Assembly (NCBI GenBank): GCA_034189065.1
Contig: JAXHVQ010000096.1
Span: 1-23,627, forward strand
Length of the DNA stretch: 23,627 bases
Source: FACHB-1406 sp034189065
GTDB lineage: Bacteria; Cyanobacteriota; Cyanobacteriia; Cyanobacteriales; Spirulinaceae
Direction of reading: 5' to 3'
In this document: positions 14,031-21,221 of the stretch, piece by piece
Numbering within the stretch: the first letter of the stretch is position 1
How the letters are laid out: the number at the start of each line of letters is the position of its first letter
The notes under the pieces: model-generated
Told to the model about the DNA's origin: nothing
Databases searched by the model: none
Seen by the model: the letters and a program-made list of their open reading frames with translations, nothing else
Made by a program: the position numbers and the translations under genes

Positions 14031-15205
14031 AATTCCATCTCTGGTTTCCCAATATTTTTGAATTTAAAGGAGGAATCCAAGTTTATTCGGCTTTCCTCCT
14101 CGAAGCTTTACAACACCTCTACCCCCAATCATCCTACGATGTCTTTCTCAAACACGATACTCGCTATCCGTCCGATGTAACTTTTCCCGATAACATTCGC
14201 TTCCATTGTTCGGGGAAGTGGAATTTGCGGTTTCGGACTTACTTATTTGCCTTCAACCTTTTTTACTGGGGATTGATACAACAACCGGACTTAATTATTA
14301 CCACCCACCTCAATTTTATACCCGTTGCCCACGGCTTAAAACAATTGGCTGGGATTCCTTATTGGATTGTTGCCCACGGCGTTGAAGCGTGGAATATCCA
14401 ACGTCCGGAGTTAAAGCGCGCCTTACGTCATGCCGATCGCATCCTCGCTGTTAGCAATTATACTCGCGATCGCCTCCTCCAAGAACAAAATCTCGATAGC
14501 GATCGCATCTCCCTTCTCCCCAACACCTTCGATGGCAATCGGTTTAAAATTATCCCCAAGTCGCCCAACTTACTCCAGCGCCACGGCTTAACCCCCCAAC
14601 ACAAAATTATTCTCACCGTAGCGCGCCTCGACAGTAGCGAACGTTACAAAGGGTACGATAAAATTTTGTATGCCCTCGCGCAAATTCGCAACTGCGTTCC
14701 CAACGTCCATTATCTCCTCGTCGGCTCGGGATGCGATCGCGATCGCGTCCAACGCCTCGTTAACCAACTCCACCTCCAAAACTGCGTCACCTTAGTCGGG
14801 TTTGTTCCCGACGAAATGTTGGTCGATTATTACAATTTGTGCGATGTTTTCGCCATGCCCAGTAAAGGGGAAGGTTTTGGGATAGTCTATTTAGAAGCGC
14901 TCGCTTGTGGTAAACCCGTTTTAGGCGGCGATCGCGATGGCGCAATTGATGCCCTTTGCCACGGAGAATTAGGAGCATTAGTCAATCCCGACGATGTTGG
15001 ACAAATTGCCCGAGCCTTAACTCAAATTTTACAGCGCGCCTATCCCAATCCCCTCTTTGAGCGAGGCGAACTTTTAAGGGAGAAAGTTATCGATACCTAT
15101 GGATTTGAAAAATTTAAAGCCACTTTGGACAATTTAATACAAAATCGATTTTGTCAACAAACTTATGTTAAATTGTCTCCAGCTAGAAAAACCGGTAGCG
15201 GGTAA
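14024..15205 (+). CDS. Family 4 glycosyltransferase (first of pair)
   Basis: A 393-residue retaining GT-B enzyme. The N-terminal Rossmann domain has the Gly-rich acceptor loop FKGGIQVYS (14-22), and HGVEAWN (118-124) closes a typical donor-groove turn. The C-terminal domain begins at LTVARLDSSERYKGYDKI (197-214) and carries the nucleotide-sugar E-x7-E motif, EGFGIVYLE with Glu 283 and Glu 291, followed by ALACGKPVLGG. Length fits the family. It is the first gene of a plus-strand cassette; the next gene starts 36 bases downstream. It probably builds a cell-surface or exported glycan; the sugar is unknown. Start and heptamer array overlap (see 14003-14030). Confidence 0.92.
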   Translation: MTKFHLWFPNIFEFKGGIQVYSAFLLEALQHLYPQSSYDVFLKHDTRYPSDVTFPDNIRFHCSGKWNLRFRTYLFAFNLFYWGLIQQPDLIITTHLNFIPVAHGLKQLAGIPYWIVAHGVEAWNIQRPELKRALRHADRILAVSNYTRDRLLQEQNLDSDRISLLPNTFDGNRFKIIPKSPNLLQRHGLTPQHKIILTVARLDSSERYKGYDKILYALAQIRNCVPNVHYLLVGSGCDRDRVQRLVNQLHLQNCVTLVGFVPDEMLVDYYNLCDVFAMPSKGEGFGIVYLEALACGKPVLGGDRDGAIDALCHGELGALVNPDDVGQIARALTQILQRAYPNPLFERGELLREKVIDTYGFEKFKATLDNLIQNRFCQQTYVKLSPARKTGSG

Positions 15206-15241
15206 TTGATTAGGCGATCGGGTGGTAACTGATTCGGTGAA

Positions 15242-16441
15242 ATGACCTTTAAAGTCTTACAAATTATACCTTCGCTGAGTTTAGCCAGAGGCGGACCGAC
15301 ACAAGTTGCTCTAAATCTAACCAAGGCACTCATCGGTCAAGGAATTGTTGCAGAAATTGCCACCACCAACGATAATGGTTGGGATACACTAGACGTACCA
15401 CTGAATCAACGTAGCGATTATCAGGGATTGCCTGTTTGGTTTTTCCCACGCTTCTCTTCGCCCATTTCAGGCATTGCATTAGGTTCCGATCGCGGATTTA
15501 TCTTTTCGCAAATGTGGACGCGCTGGATGTGGGACAATATTCCCAATTACGATATCTTAGACAACCACTACTTATTTTCCTACGGTTCGAGTTGTGCGGC
15601 GGCGATCGCGCGGCGCAAGAGAGTGCCTTATACGGTTCGTACAATGGGGCAACTTTCCCCTTGGGCCCTCGCCCAAAGTCGGCGAAAAAAACAGCTATAC
15701 TCTAGATTAATCGAACGACACAATCTCCAACGCGCTGCTGCTATTCATTGTACTTCGGGAGGCGAAGTTGAAGATGTTCGCAACTTTGGAATCAATACCT
15801 CCACCGTTACGCTGCCGTTAGGGGTAAACCCTCCTCCCATTCTTCCCGACGCTGGGGCAAAAATTCGACATCTTTACAACATCGAGTCCCACGTTCCCAT
15901 TATTTTATTCCTATCTCGCCTCCATTACAAGAAGCGTCCGGATTTATTGCTAGAAAGTTTGCAACCTCTCCTTCCCCAGCATCCCTTTCATCTGATTATC
16001 GGCGGTGCGGGAGAAACAGATTACGTCGAACAACTCCAACAAAAAGCCCAAGATTTAGGCTTGCAGTCGCACCTCACCTTTGCCGGACTGGTGGCAGGAA
16101 CCGATAAAGACCTATTATTACAAGGAGCAGACGTATTTGTCCTCCCCTCCCACGCCGAAAACTTTGGCATTGCCGTCGCCGAAGCAATGACAGCAGGACT
16201 TCCCGTCATCGTCACCCCCGGCGTTCAAATTGCACCCGATATACTCGAGGCGGAGGCTGGAATTGTGGTAAAAGGGGAAGAAGAGGCGTTAGGAAATGCG
16301 ATCGCGCAACTGCTAACCTCTCCCCAACAGCGCGCCGAACTGGGACAAAACGGAAAATTGTGGGCGCGATCGCATTACAACTGGGACGCGATCGCTTCGC
16401 AACTCATTCCGGTTTACCATAGAATTATCCAAGGTTCGTAA
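15242..16441 (+). CDS. Family 4 glycosyltransferase (second of pair)
   Basis: A 399-residue GT-B glycosyltransferase with the opening VLQIIPSLSLARGGPTQVAL (5-24), where RGGP is the acceptor-side Gly loop. The C-terminal nucleotide-sugar domain starts near ILFLSRLHYKKRPDLLLESL (221-240); GGAGE is at 254-258, and the E-x7-E motif is in HAENFGIAVAEAM with Glu 306 and Glu 314. TVRTMGQLSPWAL (131-143) is typical of this sub-group. It is only distantly like the first GT4, so they are not a recent duplicate pair. GGTGAA just before the ATG is a weak ribosome binding site. Its last 14 codons are partly repeated downstream (16540-16580). Confidence 0.92.
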   Translation: MTFKVLQIIPSLSLARGGPTQVALNLTKALIGQGIVAEIATTNDNGWDTLDVPLNQRSDYQGLPVWFFPRFSSPISGIALGSDRGFIFSQMWTRWMWDNIPNYDILDNHYLFSYGSSCAAAIARRKRVPYTVRTMGQLSPWALAQSRRKKQLYSRLIERHNLQRAAAIHCTSGGEVEDVRNFGINTSTVTLPLGVNPPPILPDAGAKIRHLYNIESHVPIILFLSRLHYKKRPDLLLESLQPLLPQHPFHLIIGGAGETDYVEQLQQKAQDLGLQSHLTFAGLVAGTDKDLLLQGADVFVLPSHAENFGIAVAEAMTAGLPVIVTPGVQIAPDILEAEAGIVVKGEEEALGNAIAQLLTSPQQRAELGQNGKLWARSHYNWDAIASQLIPVYHRIIQGS

Positions 16442-16703
16442 CTCTCATCCTTCCCAACACCTCCTCCAACAAGGAACTCGCCTCGCCTAGAATCGCCTTT
16501 TAATCTCGTCTTCAAGGTAATTGGAAACCAATCGCGCCCGCAACTCATTCCGGTTTACCCTAAAATCATCCAAGGTTCGTAACTCTTACCCTTCCTAACA
16601 TGGTGAAATGTCCTACTCCCAACGCCTCCTCCAACAAGGAACTCAACTGACTCGCCTCGCCCATCAATCGCGTTTCAACCTCGTCCTCAAGGCTATGGGA
16701 AAT
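16399..16703 (+). repeat. Decayed tandem duplication at GT4/methyltransferase junction
   Basis: Two adjacent copies of about 141-163 bp. Copy 1 (16399-16539) has the true GT4 end (GCAACTCATTCCGGTTTACC) then a broken version of the methyltransferase start (CTCCTCCAACAAGGAACTCG). Copy 2 (16540-16703) has a broken version of the GT4 end (the same 20-mer, at 16540) then the true methyltransferase start. Each copy keeps intact the half that is still needed. The spare halves have lost bases and frame. Confidence 0.85.
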
Positions 16704-17354
16704 CAGCAATACCGCCAAGTCCTAGACTTCGGCTGCGGCGATGGTTGGCTACTCGATGTGGCTGCAAAAAAAGGCTTGATTCAATCGGGGTTTGGGGTTG
16801 ACATTTCGCCCTATATGATATCTTGTTGCGAGGAGTTATTTGCAGGAGTCAAAGGATTTCAATTTCTGCAACCCGACGAGATGAAAGCGCGCATTCCTCC
16901 CCACAGTTGCGACTTATTTTTATGTACGGAAACCCTCGAGCACGTTGGCAATGCCGAAGACGCGATCGCGCAATGTCTTCCCTATTGTACTCCCGGCGCT
17001 AAAATCATCATTTCTGCTCCTTTGGAAATTGGTCCCTCGTTGCTTTTCAAACAAATTGGACGCTACGTCGCCAATATCAAAGGACGCTATGGTTACGAAC
17101 GTTACAGCTACAAAGAACTAATTTCTGCCGCTCTTTTATGGGATGCGACTAGCTTTCCCTCTTCCCATTCAAAAAACGCCGAACTCAAAAGCCATAAAGG
17201 GTTTGACTATAGAAGTTTAGATAAAATACTGAGAAAAAATATTGAAATCGAAAAACACTACTTTTCGCCATTTCCCCTATTCGGCAATCTTTTAAATAGT
17301 ACAGCAATTTGGACGGGAAACGCCCCTCAATCTTTATCTTGTCAATCAATCTAA
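16608..17354 (+). CDS. Class I SAM-dependent methyltransferase
   Basis: A 248-residue methyltransferase. Motif I VLDFGCGDGWLLD spans 38-50 and the acidic ribose-binding residue is Asp 65 in GVDIS. DLFLCTETLEHVGN (about 106-119) matches motif IV, and PGAKIIISAPLE (about 130-141) the motif VI region. The C-terminal 100 residues are less conserved and probably bind the acceptor, including an unusual SYKELISAALLWD segment. Third gene of the GT4-GT4 cassette, so methylation of a sugar or lipid-linked intermediate is a reasonable inference, not shown. The ATG at 16608 has only a weak GGTGA upstream and lies inside copy 2 of the duplication. Confidence 0.88.
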   Translation: MSYSQRLLQQGTQLTRLAHQSRFNLVLKAMGNQQYRQVLDFGCGDGWLLDVAAKKGLIQSGFGVDISPYMISCCEELFAGVKGFQFLQPDEMKARIPPHSCDLFLCTETLEHVGNAEDAIAQCLPYCTPGAKIIISAPLEIGPSLLFKQIGRYVANIKGRYGYERYSYKELISAALLWDATSFPSSHSKNAELKSHKGFDYRSLDKILRKNIEIEKHYFSPFPLFGNLLNSTAIWTGNAPQSLSCQSI

Positions 17355-17372
17355 TTTATCTCAAAATATAAC

Positions 17373-17386
17373 GGGAGCGCTCTCCC
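17373..17386 (+). terminator. Possible hairpin after the glycan cassette
   Basis: GGGAG-CGCT-CTCCC forms a five-base-pair stem 18 bases after the methyltransferase stop. The bases that follow (TCGATCAATT) are not a T run, so an intrinsic terminator is only weakly supported. Confidence 0.3.
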
Positions 17387-17480
17387 TCGATCAATTAAGC
17401 TGACCATCATTTTATCAATGGCAATCTTCCCGATGTCTGTCAAGACTGTCGGCACTATCTACCAAGGGGAGAATGATTTT

Positions 17481-17714
17481 CTAATTCCCCATAGGAGGCA
17501 GATCGCTATCAAACACTTCATCCTCAATGCCGACCCACCACTCTCCTAAATTCATTAAATCCTTGTGAATCTCTTCAAGAGCAGCTATGTATTCCTCTTG
17601 GGCTATTTCGTGGCGACGCTCCTGGAGTTTTTTTAAGCGTAGTTGAACGAGTAACCACGGTTTGGAAATGCTATCGGTTTCTTCAATGTATCGAGCGAGA
17701 GTTTTGCTATCCAT
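17481..17714 (-). CDS. Small coiled-coil hypothetical protein
   Basis: A 77-residue acidic protein, not recognised. Residues 1-60 are predicted helical with heptad-like Leu spacing and many charges (LQERRHEIAQEEYIAALEEI); WWVGIEDEVFDSDLPP near the C-terminus is Trp/Asp-rich. It has no signal peptide or membrane span. The ATG at 17714 lacks a clear Shine-Dalgarno, but a well-formed promoter lies about 30 bases upstream, which favours a real gene. It stands alone between the glycan cassette and the LOG-like gene. Confidence 0.65.
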   Translation of the reverse strand: MDSKTLARYIEETDSISKPWLLVQLRLKKLQERRHEIAQEEYIAALEEIHKDLMNLGEWWVGIEDEVFDSDLPPMGN

Positions 17715-17743
17715 GTTTAAAAATTCGATTATAATAGCCTTTA

Positions 17744-17772
17744 ATTATAGCATTTTCGCCCTTGAATGTAAA
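17744..17772 (-). promoter_or_regulatory. Sigma70-type promoter for the 77-residue protein
   Basis: On the minus strand TTTACA (17767-17772) and TATAAT (17744-17749) are separated by 17 bases. Transcription would begin near 17737, about 22 bases before the ATG at 17714. A second TATAAT lies at 17728-17733, closer to the start codon. Confidence 0.55.
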
Positions 17773-17827
17773 CAAACAAGAGCGAGCCAAAAGTCAACTT
17801 TCTTTCGATAGAGGTAGAGAGTCTCGT

Positions 17828-18322
17828 TCAAGAGGTGGCGATCGCGTTCTCAACCCAAGCGATGGCCTCATCGGGCGTTTCCGCGATCGCCACCTTTCCC
17901 CCACCAAGGCGCAACCAAAACTCTCGAGTGATGCGATCGCAATTCAATAACACCACCATCTTACCATTTTTCAAAGCGAGGGCCACCTCCGAAGCGGTTC
18001 CCAACCCCATTCCACAAGCGATAATCCCATCGCACGACAGCACATTAATATTGTTGCGCCCGTTGCCCAAATCGGTGACAATAGCAAGATCCACCGCCTC
18101 AGAAACGCCTCGGGTATCGTTTCCCGGCAAAACTCCCACCACAAAACCGCCTGCAGCTTTAGCCCCCCGACTCGCCGCCTCCATCACGCCCGTTTTCCGT
18201 CCCCCCGTCAACAATACCCATCCCGCTTCAGCAATGAGTTTGCCCAATTGATAGGCCATTTCCCGATCCGACGCGATCGCGCCCTCTCCCGGACCCATAA
18301 CACCAACAACAATTTTCCTCAT
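17828..18322 (-). CDS. LOG-like Rossmann nucleotide-binding protein (TIGR00725 type)
   Basis: A 164-residue protein of the SLOG/LOG-like superfamily (TIGR00725 group). MRKIVVGVMGPGE opens the Rossmann strand-loop, LLTGGRKTGVMEAASRGA (38-55) is the phosphate-binding turn, and GMGLGTASEVALAL (104-117) matches the second motif, although the classical PGGxGTxxE of true cytokinin-activating LOG enzymes reads GMGLGTASE. Ligand binding is likely; phosphoribohydrolase activity is uncertain. The ATG at 18322 is preferred because MRKIVVGVMGPGE is the family start. An in-frame ATG at 18340 would add MRVSLG, but those codons lie in dispersed repeat copy D. Confidence 0.85.
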   Translation of the reverse strand: MRKIVVGVMGPGEGAIASDREMAYQLGKLIAEAGWVLLTGGRKTGVMEAASRGAKAAGGFVVGVLPGNDTRGVSEAVDLAIVTDLGNGRNNINVLSCDGIIACGMGLGTASEVALALKNGKMVVLLNCDRITREFWLRLGGGKVAIAETPDEAIAWVENAIATS

Positions 18323-18325
18323 TCC

Positions 18326-18417
18326 TAAGCTAACACGCATTTAAAGAGCGGAATTTACTAGATACGAGAGTGTCTTTCGGAGAATTCAACGGCACAGTTT
18401 AAAAGCCGAATAACTTA
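18326..18417 (-). repeat. Dispersed TAAGCTG...CAGCTTA repeat, copy D
   Basis: Read on the minus strand it begins TAAGTTATTCGGCTTTTAAA and ends TTTAAATGCGTGTTAGCTTA, matching copies A-C at both ends. It fills nearly the whole gap between the Rieske gene and the LOG-like gene; its first TAA (18415-18417) is the stop codon of the Rieske gene, and its other end stops four bases before the LOG-like start codon. Confidence 0.85.
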
Positions 18418-19404
18418 TCGCGATAAATTAGGCTCGTCAACTGCAGGCCAACTCTTAAAATTGCGGCGCACCCAGTCCATTCCCACCTCATTATTCAGCT
18501 TAATCTTCTGAGGCGAGTTTGCATAGAGCCGAGTCAAAATATCAGTATCTTGGGCAACAACAGTTTGACTCAAATTCAAGAACGTCTGTTTCATAAACTT
18601 AAACCCAACATTCTTCGGCTTGGCAAATAAAAGAATGTAGGTGCGAGTGCGATTCTCCCCTTCAGGCACGAACAAATGACACTGAGCGATGGTAGCAATT
18701 GCATTCTCTGCGTGGAAAATAACCAGGGAAGGAAAATGATTTTCCAAATGAGCCTCGATTGTTTTAGGAAGCATGAGAACCGCTGGGTTGCGCCGAACCT
18801 CGCGCCAAGTTGGAGAAGCAGTTGGAGCGCTGAAAAAAGCTTCAGAATCGTGGCCGCGATCGATAAATTCCTGAAACTGAACCTCTTCAATGCGAAACAA
18901 ATCTCGATGAGTGCCGTTCTGATGATTGTAATCGTGATTATTGAGAAGCATTGCCAGCAGAGGCGTAGGGACGCTGGTATCTGCCGTTGCACCCACAAAT
19001 TCATAGGTCGCCGCCACGCGATCGAGAGCGTCGGGAATCGACCTTTGAGGCTCGTACCCGCCATAGGACCAAATAAAATCATCTCGAATAACCAGTTCGA
19101 GCGGCTCGACCAGAGGTTTTGTCTTCTTTCCGCTCCCCGGTAAAATTGTACATCCCTCAGCGTCAAATTCCAACGCATGGAAAGGACAAACGACTTTACT
19201 CGAACCATCCTCTCGAGCTTCGCACCAACCAGCAGAGAGCATTGCTCCCATATGGGAACAAACATTGGGGAGCGCTCGAACATCGTTGTTTCGGTCTTTC
19301 CACAATACATAATCTTTTCCATACAGAGAGACTTTTATCGGTCGATCGATCGGTAACATAGATTTGTGCGCCAGTAACCACGGCGCACCCACCAGCATTG
19401 ACAT
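18415..19404 (-). CDS. Rieske non-heme iron oxygenase, alpha-subunit type
   Basis: A 329-residue oxygenase. The N-terminal Rieske domain binds [2Fe-2S] through Cys 49/His 51 (NVCSHMG) and Cys 73/His 76 (CPFH). The catalytic domain carries the mononuclear iron motif NNHDYNHQNGTH (155-166), with His 161 and His 166 as likely ligands. The rest resembles the smaller cyanobacterial aromatic-ring hydroxylase-like proteins; the substrate is unknown, and a partner reductase is not in the window. The ATG at 19404 has AAAAGGAG eight bases upstream. It is divergent from a TetR-type regulator, which probably controls it, with six hairpin repeats between. The stop codon is supplied by repeat copy D; whether the original C-terminus was longer cannot be told. 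Confidence 0.9.
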   Translation of the reverse strand: MSMLVGAPWLLAHKSMLPIDRPIKVSLYGKDYVLWKDRNNDVRALPNVCSHMGAMLSAGWCEAREDGSSKVVCPFHALEFDAEGCTILPGSGKKTKPLVEPLELVIRDDFIWSYGGYEPQRSIPDALDRVAATYEFVGATADTSVPTPLLAMLLNNHDYNHQNGTHRDLFRIEEVQFQEFIDRGHDSEAFFSAPTASPTWREVRRNPAVLMLPKTIEAHLENHFPSLVIFHAENAIATIAQCHLFVPEGENRTRTYILLFAKPKNVGFKFMKQTFLNLSQTVVAQDTDILTRLYANSPQKIKLNNEVGMDWVRRNFKSWPAVDEPNLSR

Positions 19405-19428
19405 GGTAAAAACTCCTTTTATTTGTCG

Positions 19429-19621
19429 TTCGTAGTAGGGGCTTTAGCCCCATTTCCGTAGTTCGTAGTAGGGGCTTTAGCCCCATTTCCGTAGTTCGTA
19501 GTGGGGGCTTTAGCCCCATTTCCGTAGTTCGTAGTGGGGGCTTTAGCCCCATTTCCGTAGTTCGTAGTGGGAGCTTTAGCCCCATTTCCGTAGTTCGTAG
19601 TGGGAGCTTTAGCCCCATTTC
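19429..19621 (+). repeat. Six-unit 33-bp hairpin repeat array
   Basis: Units start at 19429, 19462, 19495, 19528, 19561 and 19594, with a period of exactly 33; the last is incomplete. Each holds TTCGTAGT, an inverted stem GGGGC-TTTA-GCCCC-type core, then ATTTCCGTAG. Units 1-2 read AGTAGGGGC, units 3-4 AGTGGGGGC and units 5-6 AGTGGGAGC, so they fall in pairs. Because 33 is a multiple of three, several frames are open through it (peptide unit GAKAPTTNYGN), but this is a by-product. It lies in the leader or promoter region of the Rieske gene. Confidence 0.9.
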
Positions 19622-19697
19622 GGAGCCCCGTTCCCCAACTCAACTAAAACACGACAAAACATTCACTTTTAACCAAGGTAGCCTGGGAGGTTCAAAT

Positions 19698-20609
19698 TTG
19701 TCAAGGAAAAGGAAATTCGCAAACGATTCAGTTTTTCGCCATCCACCCCAACAGCAGCGCAGTCAGGAGCGAGTCGAGCAAATTCTCCAAGCTGCTGCCG
19801 AAGTATTCTGGGAAATGGGTTACGATGCGGCAACAACCCACGACGTTGCCAAACGCGCTGGAGCTGCCGTTGGTACGCTCTATCGCTTCTTCCCCAATAA
19901 ACTTGCCATTTTCCACGCCCTCGAACAGAAGCACCGGCAAAGTGTCGAACGGATTAATGCCCAATTGCTGACTCCTGAATTCCTGCAACCCTCTCTGGAA
20001 GAGGGTATTCGACGGATGGTAGCGACCTATGCCGAGTATTTTGAAGACTTAATGCCCAGAGTGGTTTATGTTCAGTATTTTTTGACCCCGGATATCTTTG
20101 TCTACTTTAACGAGCGCTTCAACGACGGGCTGATTCGCCGTTTTGCCCAACTGTTTCGATGGCGAAATCCCAAACTTTCGATGGAAAAAAGCGAACTCAT
20201 CGCTCGGGTGGTTCACCAGTCCTACTGTGCGTTGCTGCTGGTGGCGCTGCGCAGCGACGAATCTCTGCGCGATCGCTTGTATCAAGAAATTCAAGACCTG
20301 CTGATCGCTTACCTTAAACCCCATGCAGGCGATGGCGATCCGGCTGACTCGTCCGAGGGAAACGCGATCGCGCGGCGGGTTGCCGATTTGAGTGGGAGAC
20401 ACCACCTCAACCCGCGCCAGCAAGCGGCGTTAACCCACGTGCTACAACGCGGCAGTCTCACCATTGGGTCTTTTGAAGACCTCTGTCGGGAGCGATCGCG
20501 TCGCACCCTTCAGCGAGACCTCAAGCAATTGGTGGCTAAAGGTTTATTTCAGGTTGAAGGCGAGACCAATCTGCTAATCTATCGATTGAAACCGGGCGAC
20601 AGCTTGTGA
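19698..20609 (+). CDS. TetR/AcrR regulator with C-terminal winged helix
   Basis: A 303-residue regulator. Residues 22-72 are a TetR DNA-binding domain (RSQERVEQILQAAAEVFWEM, then THDVAKRAGAAVGTLYRFFPNK as the HTH). Residues 75-207 form the ligand/dimer domain. Unlike normal TetR proteins of about 190-220 residues, it continues through a linker into a second predicted DNA-binding unit at 237-298: LNPRQQAALTHVLQRGSLTI, then FEDLCRERSRRTLQRDLKQL and a wing ending VEGETNLLIYRLKPG, as in DeoR-type and Fic-associated winged helices. The TTG start at 19698 is well supported by GGGAGG seven bases upstream. It probably controls the divergent Rieske gene and itself. Confidence 0.9.
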   Translation: MSRKRKFANDSVFRHPPQQQRSQERVEQILQAAAEVFWEMGYDAATTHDVAKRAGAAVGTLYRFFPNKLAIFHALEQKHRQSVERINAQLLTPEFLQPSLEEGIRRMVATYAEYFEDLMPRVVYVQYFLTPDIFVYFNERFNDGLIRRFAQLFRWRNPKLSMEKSELIARVVHQSYCALLLVALRSDESLRDRLYQEIQDLLIAYLKPHAGDGDPADSSEGNAIARRVADLSGRHHLNPRQQAALTHVLQRGSLTIGSFEDLCRERSRRTLQRDLKQLVAKGLFQVEGETNLLIYRLKPGDSL

Positions 20610-20700
20610 CAACTAGCGACAAAAGCTCGAGCAAAATGCTGACGATACCATTTCACAAAATGAAGACTACGCATCCTCTTGCTGTTGAATGCGTGAATTA

Positions 20701-20720
20701 ACTGATAACTGATAACTGAA
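20701..20720. repeat. ACTGATA heptamers abutting a start codon
   Basis: Two and a half ACTGATA units end one base before the ATG at 20721. As at 14003, heptamer repeats occupy the place of the ribosome binding site. Confidence 0.75.
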
Positions 20721-21221
20721 ATGACCCATTTCTACTATTTTGCCTACGGGTCCTGTATGTGTCCGGTAGATTTGAAGCGATCGCTTGGAGAAAATGTCCA
20801 CCCCTATATTCTCGGTCCGGCGACGCTGGCGAGGTATCGTTTGGGGTTTTATCGCAAGTCGGTGCGGCGCAACTGCGGCGTGTTAGACATTGTGGCGGAT
20901 GCAACTTCATCGGTGACAGGCGTTCTTTATTGTCTTCCGTCGCGCTTTAGCGATCGCCTCGACCTGCGCGAAGAAGTTCCTCGTAAAGGGTATCGCCGCG
21001 AAATAATTGAAGTGTCAAGCGGGGGGGAAATCTACAAAGATGTACGGACTTATGTGGTGATTAATAAGCTAAATGCTGAAATTGCTCCCAATGATTGGTA
21101 CTTTGACGTAGTTCTTAGAGGTGCAGTAACTTGTGGATTGCCGGAAGAATATTGCTGGTCTCTCTTTAACCATATGCACCAATTGCAACAGAGTCATTTA
21201 CGGGAGCGATTGGCGAGTTAA
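20721..21221 (+). CDS. Gamma-glutamylcyclotransferase-like protein
   Basis: A 166-residue GGCT/AIG2-like protein. Members cyclise gamma-glutamyl groups, releasing 5-oxoproline, in glutathione or gamma-glutamyl peptide turnover. The signature YFAYGSCM (6-13) matches the family's YGSNM loop, with Cys for Asn. GVLYCLP (67-73) is the usual core strand. The segment DLREEVPRKGYRR (80-92) holds the Glu pair where the catalytic acid is expected. Substrate is not certain. It converges with the NTF2-like gene; their stop codons overlap in TTAA (21218-21221). No Shine-Dalgarno is visible. Confidence 0.88.
   Translation: MTHFYYFAYGSCMCPVDLKRSLGENVHPYILGPATLARYRLGFYRKSVRRNCGVLDIVADATSSVTGVLYCLPSRFSDRLDLREEVPRKGYRREIIEVSSGGEIYKDVRTYVVINKLNAEIAPNDWYFDVVLRGAVTCGLPEEYCWSLFNHMHQLQQSHLRERLAS

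Noticed and set aside
14024..16441. The two GT4 genes as a recent tandem duplicate
   Set aside because: They share only fold-level motifs (Gly loop, E-x7-E) and differ throughout, so they are separate family members and not a recent copy.
19196..19643. Open frames through the 33-bp array giving repeated GAKAPTTNYGN or MGLKPPLRTTE peptides
   Set aside because: A 33-base period keeps frames open automatically. The array is intergenic, overlaps the Rieske start, and has hairpin covariation, which fits a DNA/RNA repeat and not a protein.
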